NCBI GenBank assembly: GCA_035541875.1
Contig: DATKML010000005.1
Coordinates: forward strand, 20,122-84,121
Source of the DNA: JAJPHI01 sp035541875
Lineage (GTDB): Bacteria; Desulfobacterota; Binatia; Binatales; Binataceae
DNA length: 64,000 bases
Reading direction: 5' to 3'
A program made the position numbers and the translations under genes. Below the pieces are notes generated by a model, which made no database searches, had not been told where the DNA came from, and saw nothing but the letters and a program-made list of their open reading frames with translations. This document shows positions 7,784 to 15,247 of this stretch, piece after piece; positions within the stretch are counted from its first letter, which is position 1, and each line of letters begins with the position of its first letter.

Positions 7784-9399
7784 AAGCGCTCACGCCCTTC
7801 GGAGCTGCGCTCGCGATATTGGCGTTGTCCGAGCTTACGGGATGCCGCGGTGACTCGGACGGACTCGACCTGCCGAAGACGGCCAAGGTGCTCCATCTTG
7901 CGTCCGTGGCAGATGTGCCAAGCCTCGATCCCGCGGTCGGGTACGATACGTCGTCGTGGGGGTTCGAGCAGATGATCTTCGACACGCTGGTTCGCTACAG
8001 CGACGCCGGTGTCGATCTCGTCCCAGACCTCGCGACCCAATGGGAAATCGCGCCGGACGCTAAAAGCCTCACTTTTCATCTGCGACGCGACGCCAGCTTT
8101 ACTAACGGACGCGCGGTGGTCAGCGGCGACTTCAAGTACGCGATCGAGCGGGTGCTGACACCGTCGGTACGGTCCAAGGGAACCGAGTATTTTCGCAGTA
8201 TCGTCGGCGCTGAGGATTTCGTTGCGGGTCGCGCAAAAGAAGTAACCGGAATCGAGAATCCGGACGCCTGGACAATCATATTTCGCCTGACCGAACCCGA
8301 TCCGATCTTCGTGCAGAAGCTCGCGATGCCTTTCGCGGCGGCCGTTCCGCGCGAAGCCGTTGATCAGTGGGGCAATGACGACTTCTCGCGTCACGTCATA
8401 GGCAGCGGTCCTTTCACGCTCAAGGAATGGCGGAGTGGCGAGCGGATCGTGCTCGTGCGCAATCCACATTATTTCGATCCCTCGTGGCCACGCCTCGATG
8501 CGATCGTTCAGCTGATTGGAGTCGATCTCGACCTTGAGTGGCTCAAGTTCGAGACGGGCGAACTCGACGTCTCGGCGATTCCACCCGCCGAGTTCCTGCG
8601 CGTGATGAAGACCCCGAAGCTCAAGGCCCTCGCCGAGCATATCGTGACGCTCAGTACCGACTATCTCGGCATGAACTGCCAGATGAAGCCCTTCGATGAT
8701 GTGCGCGTCAGGCGCGCCTTCAACTTAGCAATCCGCAAAGACAAGGCATCGGCGATTCTCAACGGTCGCGCAGTCCCGGCGGTCGGAATTCTTCCGCCAG
8801 GTCTACCCGGCTACGACCCCAATATCGATGGCTATCCTTACGATCCGACCAAAGCGAAGGCCTTGCTGGAAGCCGCTGGAGTCGGTCGCGACTTCGCGCC
8901 GACGCTGTGGATGCGAGCCGATCAGACTGAAATGACGTTGGGCGAATCGATCCAGCAGGATCTCGCTGAAGTGGGAGTCCATGCCGTCCTCAAGCCGCTG
9001 GCGTGGTCGTCTCTGCTCGAAGCGATTCGGCAACCCAACACCGCCGATCTTTTCAGTCTCGGATGGGAGGCCGATTTCCCCGATCCGCAGAATTTTCTCG
9101 AGGTACTCTTCGCAAAAAAGCAGTTCGGCGCCAACAACGATACCTTCTACAGCAATCCGCAGGTCGAAAAGCTGCTGGCTGAGGCAGCGCCGGTCAGCGA
9201 TCTCAGCCGCCGCTACCAACTCTACGATCAGGCGCAAAAGCTGATCATGCAGGACGCGCCCTGGGTTGTGCTGTACCATCCCGTAAGCTACGTGATTCGC
9301 CAGCCCTGGGTGCACGATTACATCCTGAATCCGATGCGCCCGACACGCCTGGAGAGAGTTTGGATAAGCGCGCGAGAAGGAGAGCAACAAACGCGATGA
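7780..9399 (+). CDS. ABC transporter substrate-binding lipoprotein, SBP family 5
   Basis: A 539-residue extracytoplasmic solute-binding protein. A signal peptide ends in a lipobox, LTGC with Cys22, so it should be lipid-anchored. Family 5 features include SLDPAVGYDTSSWGFEQMIF near residue 46-65, SLTFHLRRDASFTNG near 90-104 and the GSGPFTLKEW segment near 208. The fold binds peptides and, in some members, nickel, opines or glycosides, so the ligand is not certain. It begins in a four-base overlap with the DppC gene and ends in a four-base overlap with the glycosylase gene. Confidence 0.92.
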   Translation: MKALTPFGAALAILALSELTGCRGDSDGLDLPKTAKVLHLASVADVPSLDPAVGYDTSSWGFEQMIFDTLVRYSDAGVDLVPDLATQWEIAPDAKSLTFHLRRDASFTNGRAVVSGDFKYAIERVLTPSVRSKGTEYFRSIVGAEDFVAGRAKEVTGIENPDAWTIIFRLTEPDPIFVQKLAMPFAAAVPREAVDQWGNDDFSRHVIGSGPFTLKEWRSGERIVLVRNPHYFDPSWPRLDAIVQLIGVDLDLEWLKFETGELDVSAIPPAEFLRVMKTPKLKALAEHIVTLSTDYLGMNCQMKPFDDVRVRRAFNLAIRKDKASAILNGRAVPAVGILPPGLPGYDPNIDGYPYDPTKAKALLEAAGVGRDFAPTLWMRADQTEMTLGESIQQDLAEVGVHAVLKPLAWSSLLEAIRQPNTADLFSLGWEADFPDPQNFLEVLFAKKQFGANNDTFYSNPQVEKLLAEAAPVSDLSRRYQLYDQAQKLIMQDAPWVVLYHPVSYVIRQPWVHDYILNPMRPTRLERVWISAREGEQQTR

Positions 9400-10142
9400 C
9401 CACGCGGAACAAGGCAGCAGTGTCGGGACCATCCTGGGCCGATGCCGCCGTGACCCATCTACGCCAAGCCGATCCGGTGATGGCGCGGATTATCGATGAA
9501 GTCGGACCGCTCGCGATCACTCGACGATCGGAACGATTCGCAGCGCTCGTGCGCGCGATCATTTTCCAGCAACTCGCCGGTCGCGCGGCACAAACAATCT
9601 TCGATCGTTTCGTCTCCGCCGTCGGGCAAGGTCGCTTTCCAACACCCGAGCAGGTCCTGGCTGCCAGCGATGAAACGATGCGCGCCGCAGGGTTATCGCG
9701 CGGCAAAATGGCCTATTTGCGCGATCTCGCTGAGCACGTCCGCGACGGCAAGCTCAATTTCCATCGCTTTCCCCGGATGGATGACGATGAGGTTATCGCG
9801 GATCTGACTCGCGTTAAGGGAATCGGTCGATGGACGGCCGAGATGTTCCTAATGTTCAATCTCAATCGACCCGATGTCCTCGCAGTGGATGACCTCGGCC
9901 TGCGTAACGGCGCAACCCGCGCTTACGGAAAAAAGTCTCCCGTTTCGGCCAAAGAGCTTCGCGAGATGGGCGAGAGCTGGCGACCTTATCGCACCGCGGC
10001 GTCGTGGTACCTGTGGCAGAGCTTGAGAATCATCACGCCGGAGGGAGCCGAAACTTCACCAAAGAAGAGACCTGCGAAGGCAAAGAAGAAGGTGGCGACT
10101 CCCAAAGCCAAGCCCCGATCATCCAGGGTGGCGCCCCGCTAA
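9396..10142 (+). CDS. DNA-3-methyladenine glycosylase (AlkA/HhH-GPD family)
   Basis: A 248-residue HhH-GPD base-excision glycosylase that removes alkylated bases. The helix-hairpin-helix and catalytic region is seen as RVKGIGRWTAEMFLMFNL followed by the conserved aspartate in VDDLGLRNG, near residues 135-167. The C-terminal tail from about residue 222 is lysine- and proline-rich and looks disordered. I use the ATG at 9396, which overlaps the upstream stop in an ATGA; a longer frame from 9360 would overlap the transporter gene further. It is shorter than E. coli AlkA because the N-terminal domain is absent. Confidence 0.88.
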   Translation: MTTRNKAAVSGPSWADAAVTHLRQADPVMARIIDEVGPLAITRRSERFAALVRAIIFQQLAGRAAQTIFDRFVSAVGQGRFPTPEQVLAASDETMRAAGLSRGKMAYLRDLAEHVRDGKLNFHRFPRMDDDEVIADLTRVKGIGRWTAEMFLMFNLNRPDVLAVDDLGLRNGATRAYGKKSPVSAKELREMGESWRPYRTAASWYLWQSLRIITPEGAETSPKKRPAKAKKKVATPKAKPRSSRVAPR

Positions 10143-10152
10143 CAGCTCTTGC

Positions 10153-10208
10153 TGTCATCCAGAGGCGAGTTCTGCGAGCCGATGAATCTCGCGGCCTCCT
10201 CAGGCCGC
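10153..10208. repeat. GTCATCC-type intergenic repeat with a GC hairpin
   Basis: The gap after the glycosylase gene contains GTCATCCAGAGGCGAG from about 10154, ending in GATGAATCTC near 10190. This resembles widespread REP-like repeats of the GTCATCCTGAGGCG type. It is followed by a perfect 7-bp stem, GCGGCCT at 10191-10197 and AGGCCGC at 10202-10208, with a four-base loop. It lies where transcription of the transporter operon could end, but there is no U-tract. Apart from this I see nothing in 10143-10339. Confidence 0.45.
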
Positions 10209-10339
10209 TGTCAGTCAGTTCCACCAACGGAAAGATAGGTGAAGAAGGCCAAGACCCGCGTTCCGCATCTCAAAATGGCATCACAGAGGTATGCGTCATT
10301 AAGTAGATTACTTGCTGGACACCAAACTAAACTGCAGTG

Positions 10340-11215
10340 ATGGACTTCATTGAGCGCCTGCTAACTGCGCAAGCGGCCAAGCAAAGTCTGGCTGTGCTCG
10401 GCGTCGATCCGCAACTCGATTCGCGGATCTCGCCCGGTATTCCCACCGGCTATGACCTGTCGCGCTTCTCTTGCGAGATCGTTGAGGCTTGCGCCCCGTC
10501 TGTTGCCGCGATCAAACCGCAGCTCGCGTTCTTTGAAGCACGAGGACTCGACGGGATGCGCGCCTTTGTCGATGTCCTGCGTGTTGCTCGTGCGCTCGGT
10601 CTGGTGATTATCGCGGATGCGAAACGCGGTGATATAGGCTCGACCTCCGCCGCTTATGCCGAAGCTTTCCTCGGCAAAGGCGATTTCGCCTGTGACGCGA
10701 TCACCGTGAATCCTTATCTCGGAAGTGACGCGCTGGCGCCGTTTATCGCGAAAGCTCGCGAGGGTAAAGGTCTCTTCGTTCTGGTAAAGACCTCAAATCC
10801 CTCCTCAGGTGAGTTTCAGGACCGCGAGGCCCCGGAACGTCCGTTATGGGAACTGGTGGCCGAGCGAGTAAACGGATGGGGCAGCGACTTTATCGGTCCC
10901 CATGGGCTTACTCCGATCGGCGCTGTGGTCGGTGCAACGTACCCAGATCATGCTCTTCGGGCGCGCCAACTATTACCCAACAGCGTGATTCTCGTGCCGG
11001 GTTATGGCGCTCAAGGTGCGTCGGCAGACGAGGCCCTGGCCGCCGTTCGTCCAAACGGAACGGGAGTGCTGGTTAATGCGAGCCGCAGCCTGATGTACGC
11101 CTATCTCAAACAACCGAATATGCGTCCCGGTGAAGCTGCCGCGGCTGCGGCCGAGGCGATGCGCGTCGAACTCAATGAGGCTTTGAGCCGTAGACAGCAA
11201 AAAGCTGGGTCTTGA
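10340..11215 (+). CDS. pyrF: orotidine-5'-phosphate decarboxylase, type 2
   Basis: A 291-residue type-2 OMP decarboxylase, converting OMP to UMP in pyrimidine synthesis. The catalytic block DAKRGDIGSTSAAYAEAF is present with the lysine at about residue 95. The phosphate-binding VPGYGAQGA segment lies near residue 220. Length (about 270-290) fits type 2 rather than the shorter type 1. The annotated frame can also start one codon earlier at a GTG (10337); I prefer the ATG. There is no obvious Shine-Dalgarno. Its last 44 bases overlap the convergent membrane-protein gene. Confidence 0.94.
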   Translation: MDFIERLLTAQAAKQSLAVLGVDPQLDSRISPGIPTGYDLSRFSCEIVEACAPSVAAIKPQLAFFEARGLDGMRAFVDVLRVARALGLVIIADAKRGDIGSTSAAYAEAFLGKGDFACDAITVNPYLGSDALAPFIAKAREGKGLFVLVKTSNPSSGEFQDREAPERPLWELVAERVNGWGSDFIGPHGLTPIGAVVGATYPDHALRARQLLPNSVILVPGYGAQGASADEALAAVRPNGTGVLVNASRSLMYAYLKQPNMRPGEAAAAAAEAMRVELNEALSRRQQKAGS

Positions 11216-12716
11216 GGATTTCGGGGCGATCCGCGACCCGACTGGTGAGTTGCGGCATCAGCGTTAAGGCCCATCCGTAATCCGGATCAACCAGCTTGGC
11301 TACGATCGAAGCATCATCAAGTTGTTTCTCCGCGGCACTGATCTCCGAATCGAGCGTAACCCCTGCCAGAAGATAGACGTACGGGGTCTGCTCGAACTCG
11401 GGAAAAAGCAACGGGATTACCCCTTGGGGGCTGAGAATCGCGACGCCCTGATCCTGTTTGCCGGCGATTTCTCGCACGGCTTCCCAATCGGTTCGGACCT
11501 CTTTCGTGGCCCATAGACCTGCCGTGATCGTATCTGGCGAACGCTGCTTCCATACAGTCCAGCTCGCAGCACAAACCCCGGTTTGCCCGATCGCCGCAAG
11601 TAGGATTAGCAGAACCGTTGCGAACCTCCCGACGCGTCCCATCGTACACGCCACGACGGCTCCGATAACCAATACGTAGGAGTACGAAATCCACGCGCTC
11701 GGTCCGGCAAAAAAGAGTGTGATGAACAGGATATGCATGATCGCCGTCGCCACGATGATCTCGTCACGCACAGATTTATCGCGCACCCATCGCGGGAGAA
11801 CCGAGAGCGCGCGGATGATCAGCCATCCGCTGGCTGCGAACCAGAAAACGACCACGCTGGCAAAGTAATAGATCGGCGGCATCCCTTGCCAGAAAAACTT
11901 GCCACGACCTCGAAAGAAACCGTAGTCAAACGCGGCATAATGCTTCGCGCCACTGATCGGCAGTATCGTGGCAAACAGCGATCGTGGACCGTTGATCACG
12001 AGCGCCAGCGCAGCCAGCACGACCATGGTTGCGGCCGCAGGTGCAAACTCGGCAAGGATCAATTCCCAACGCATGCGCGAGGGCTTCAACGCGCCAGTTC
12101 GGTAGAGCTCAGAGATGATGAAAATCGTTAGAATAAAGCCGTAGACGTAGCCCATCGCCGGCTTCGCGAAACACGCCGCTGCTGCAAGAGCTAGTGCTAC
12201 ATTGCGCCGTCCCGAAGCATGCTCCGCGATAGCGTTGCTGAGCAGCACCGCCTCGACGAGCAGGGCGATCGACGGGTAGGACGATTGCACAGCGAAAGGC
12301 AGCGCCACGACCATCAACGCAATCCCGAGGAGCGGAACTCTCAGCGCGCTCAGCGTTCGCGCGATCGCCCATCCGATCAGAAGAGTGCCGATCCAATTAG
12401 CTGCTTGATACGCATAAGGCGTGGCGCCGAAGAGATGAAACCATCCGCTGCTGAGCCAAATCGGCAACAAGCCGTAGGTGTAACCGAAATCGACTCCGGG
12501 CCGTTGACCCTTTTGCGTATACGCGACGAGCGTGAGCCAGCTACCGCGATCGGCGAACGCGAATGCCGTAAAGCCCAAATCCGAGGGTATCCGCAGGATC
12601 GCAACCGCGATCAGCTCGGCAACAAAGAGGATCGACAAACGCAGCGTCCCCGCAACGGATTTTTCGGCCGGCACAATCAGTCTTTCGTTGAGCGGCGTGT
12701 CATTTGATGGCGCCAT
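11172..12716 (-). CDS. multi-pass membrane protein, GT-C (ArnT/GT39-like) glycosyltransferase-like
   Basis: A 514-residue polytopic protein with roughly ten or more hydrophobic segments and a C-terminal soluble portion from about residue 410. The block GQRPGVDFGYTYGLLPIW near residue 70 matches the first extracytoplasmic loop of lipid-linked-sugar (GT-C) glycosyltransferases, where an acidic residue is catalytic. No definite subfamily is recognisable. The ATG at 12716 overlaps the end of the CaiB/BaiF gene by 17 bases, indicating coupling. The 3' end overlaps pyrF on the opposite strand. The substrate is unknown. Confidence 0.7.
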   Translation of the reverse strand: MAPSNDTPLNERLIVPAEKSVAGTLRLSILFVAELIAVAILRIPSDLGFTAFAFADRGSWLTLVAYTQKGQRPGVDFGYTYGLLPIWLSSGWFHLFGATPYAYQAANWIGTLLIGWAIARTLSALRVPLLGIALMVVALPFAVQSSYPSIALLVEAVLLSNAIAEHASGRRNVALALAAAACFAKPAMGYVYGFILTIFIISELYRTGALKPSRMRWELILAEFAPAAATMVVLAALALVINGPRSLFATILPISGAKHYAAFDYGFFRGRGKFFWQGMPPIYYFASVVVFWFAASGWLIIRALSVLPRWVRDKSVRDEIIVATAIMHILFITLFFAGPSAWISYSYVLVIGAVVACTMGRVGRFATVLLILLAAIGQTGVCAASWTVWKQRSPDTITAGLWATKEVRTDWEAVREIAGKQDQGVAILSPQGVIPLLFPEFEQTPYVYLLAGVTLDSEISAAEKQLDDASIVAKLVDPDYGWALTLMPQLTSRVADRPEILKTQLFAVYGSKPH

Positions 12717-13914
12717 CCGCACGGAGTCGCTGGATATCCGCCTGCGTGTAGCCGTGCCCGGCCAGAACCTCGTCCGTGTGTTCGCCGAGCAAGGGCGGTC
12801 GGGCAATCGAGCCCGGTGTCTCCGACAGCTTTACGCCGAGCCCTGTCGTCTTGATCTCGCCGTGCACCGGATGGGCGAGTCGCACCAGCATTTCGCGTGC
12901 TGTGGTCTGCGGATGCTGAAACATCTCCTCGATCGTCAGAATCGGCCCTGACGGTATGCCGCTGCGATTAAACTCGTCGATCCAATGGTCGGCTGAATTA
13001 CTCGCGAGTGCCCGATTGATCTCCGCGGTTAGCTCGTCGCGATTCTTGACCCGTAATCCGGAAGTCGCGAAGCGCGGATCGTTTGCCAACTCGGGCCGCT
13101 TGATCACAGTCACAAACGTCCGCCACATCGCTTCGTTTCCAACCGCAATATTGAAAGGACGGTCCGACGCCTGGAAGACGCCGTGCGGCGAACCCAGCGG
13201 ATGGTGATTGCCCGCGGGACCGGGCGTTTTGCCCGTATCGAAGTAGATTCCAGCCGACCAGCTAAGCACACTTGTTATCGCCTCTATAAGCGAGGTCTCG
13301 ACCTTCTGGCCTCGCCCCGTCAGATGGCGCGATTGCAGTGCGAGCAGGATTCCCTGCGCGGCGAAGATCCCGCCGAGAAGATCGCAAATTGCAATTCCGA
13401 CACGGGTCGGTCCGCTCTCGCGCGTACCCGTGACACTCATCAGCCCGGAAAAGCCCTGCGCAATCTGATCGAAGCCCGGATTATCACGCATCGGGCCATT
13501 GGGCCCGAAGCCTGAGACGCTGCAGGTGATAATCCGCGGGTTCGTTTGCGCGAGCGACACATAGTCGAAACCCATCGCTTCCATCACGCCGGGCCGAAAA
13601 TTATCGACGACGATATCTGCAGAATCGATCAACCTGCGTACTACAGCGTGCCCCTCGGGCTTACGGGTCGCAATCTGGATGCTCTTCTTCGATCGATTCG
13701 TGCACATGAAGAAGTACGAATCCTTGCCCGAGTAGCCGCCCATCTCGGCGCGCGCACCCTCAACCGGTTCGACCTTGATTACTTCGGCGCCGTAATCGCC
13801 AAGAATCTGCGTGCAAAACGGGCCCGCCAGATAGCGGGTAAAATCGACCACCTTGATACCGCTAAGCGGCCGTAATCCCTGGCTTTGAACGGATTGCCGG
13901 TTAGGTTCAGCCAA
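12700..13914 (-). CDS. CaiB/BaiF family (class III) CoA-transferase
   Basis: A 404-residue class III CoA-transferase. It moves CoA between an acyl-CoA donor and a carboxylic acid in fatty, aromatic or carnitine-like acid metabolism. Visible family blocks are GIKVVDFTRYLAGPFCTQIL near residue 19, GAEVIKVEP near 42, VDNFRPGVMEAMGFDY near 103, and NPGFDQIAQGFSGLMS near 145. The aspartate at about 149 in the last block is the likely acyl-enzyme residue. The frame begins at a TTG (13914) preceded by GAGGTG at suitable spacing. It is divergent from macA and coupled to the downstream membrane protein. Confidence 0.9.
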   Translation of the reverse strand: MAEPNRQSVQSQGLRPLSGIKVVDFTRYLAGPFCTQILGDYGAEVIKVEPVEGARAEMGGYSGKDSYFFMCTNRSKKSIQIATRKPEGHAVVRRLIDSADIVVDNFRPGVMEAMGFDYVSLAQTNPRIITCSVSGFGPNGPMRDNPGFDQIAQGFSGLMSVTGTRESGPTRVGIAICDLLGGIFAAQGILLALQSRHLTGRGQKVETSLIEAITSVLSWSAGIYFDTGKTPGPAGNHHPLGSPHGVFQASDRPFNIAVGNEAMWRTFVTVIKRPELANDPRFATSGLRVKNRDELTAEINRALASNSADHWIDEFNRSGIPSGPILTIEEMFQHPQTTAREMLVRLAHPVHGEIKTTGLGVKLSETPGSIARPPLLGEHTDEVLAGHGYTQADIQRLRADGAIK

Positions 13915-14021
13915 CGCTACTCACCTCTAAATGAAACTCGAAACGCCCTGTTTCGTCTTATACGATAGTGCCACCATCAGAGACAGCTACGAGGCTTGAA
14001 CCTCTTTTTTACGCGAAACCG

Positions 14022-15239
14022 ATGAATCGATCGCTAGCCCGATTACTGCGTCCAGCCGGCGTCGTTCTGATCCTGGCCGCGATCGCCTTCGGCATCGTCC
14101 AGTGGATGCGCGGAGAAACGCCGGCCGGGCGCTATATCACTGCTGATGTTACTCGTGGACCGATTGTTCGCGCCGTTATCGCAACCGGCACGGTCAATCC
14201 GGTTACGACGGTTCAGGTGGGTAGTTACGTATCCGGGCCGATCCAGTCGATCTATGCTGACTTCAACTCGCGCGTTAGAGCCGGCCAATTGATCGCGAAG
14301 ATCGACCCGCGACCCTTCGAAGTCAAAGTTGCGGAATCGCAAGCAGCTCTGGCCAACGCCAAGGCTCAACTCGGCAAGGACACGGCCGACACCAACTACA
14401 AAAAGCTCACTTTTGAGCGCGATCAGCGCCTCGTGGAAGCCGAGGCCGTCTCGCAGGACGTGCTTGATAGCGCGCGTAGCGCCTATCTGCAGGGCGTCGC
14501 GCAGATGGCGTTGGACCGCGCGAATATCCAGCAGCAACAGGCCTCGGTGCAGGACGCGCAAGTGCAGCTCGCGTATACGAATATCGTGTCGCCGGTCGAC
14601 GGGACGATCGTTTCGCGCAACGTCGACGTCGGACAGACCGTCGCGGCGAGCTTTCAGACCCCGACGCTGTTTTTGATCGCGAAGGACCTGACCCAGATGC
14701 AGGTCGATACCAATGTCAGTGAGTCTGATGTCGGTAATCTCGTCACCGGCGAAAACGCCGAGTTCCACGTCGATGCGTTTCCGGATCGGACCTTCCAAGG
14801 CGTCGTCGCCCAAGTCCGCCAAGCCCCGATCACTGTGCAGAACGTTGTGACTTATGACGTCGTCGTAAACGTGGCGAACCCCGAACTGCTGCTCAAGCCC
14901 GGAATGACGGCTAACGTCACGATCGTCACGGCCAAGCGCGACGACGTGGTCCGTCTGCCGATGCAAGCGCTGCGCTTTTCGCCGCATGCCGGCGAGTCGA
15001 AGAGTGGGAACAATACGCATCGTCATGGATCCCAGGAAAAGCGCGTCTATACCCTCAACGGCGGGCAGCTACAGCGCGTGAAGATCACGACCGGTCTCGA
15101 TGATGGCACCAACGTCGAGCTTCTCAGTGGCGACCTCAAACCTGGCGATATTGTGGTAACGGATCAGTTGCGCACAGCCTCTTCGGCGAGCGCCAGTGGA
15201 CCACCTACCTTTGGCGGCACACCGCATATGGCTCATTGA
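14022..15239 (+). CDS. macA: MacA-like periplasmic adaptor (HlyD/RND-type membrane fusion protein)
   Basis: A 405-residue membrane-fusion protein. It has an N-terminal membrane anchor at residues 8-28, a biotinyl-lipoyl hairpin (SYVSGPIQSIYADFNSRVRAGQ near 70), a coiled-coil region rich in Ala, Gln and Asp from about 110 to 190, and beta-barrel and proximal domains. A histidine-containing linker (SGNNTHRHGSQEK) lies near residue 330. It would connect the inner-membrane MacB to a TolC-type channel. I take the ATG at 14022; a GTG at 13968 gives an 18-residue extension without a signal. It is followed closely by macB; no outer-membrane factor is encoded nearby. Confidence 0.9.
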   Translation: MNRSLARLLRPAGVVLILAAIAFGIVQWMRGETPAGRYITADVTRGPIVRAVIATGTVNPVTTVQVGSYVSGPIQSIYADFNSRVRAGQLIAKIDPRPFEVKVAESQAALANAKAQLGKDTADTNYKKLTFERDQRLVEAEAVSQDVLDSARSAYLQGVAQMALDRANIQQQQASVQDAQVQLAYTNIVSPVDGTIVSRNVDVGQTVAASFQTPTLFLIAKDLTQMQVDTNVSESDVGNLVTGENAEFHVDAFPDRTFQGVVAQVRQAPITVQNVVTYDVVVNVANPELLLKPGMTANVTIVTAKRDDVVRLPMQALRFSPHAGESKSGNNTHRHGSQEKRVYTLNGGQLQRVKITTGLDDGTNVELLSGDLKPGDIVVTDQLRTASSASASGPPTFGGTPHMAH

Positions 15240-15247
15240 TCGCGGCG

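Noticed and set aside
7738..8640. 300-codon minus-strand frame opposite the binding-protein gene
   Set aside because: Antisense shadow of a clear SBP family 5 gene.
14043..15026. 327-codon minus-strand frame opposite macA
   Set aside because: Composition is Arg/Asp/Leu-rich as expected for an antisense shadow, with no domain; macA is well supported.
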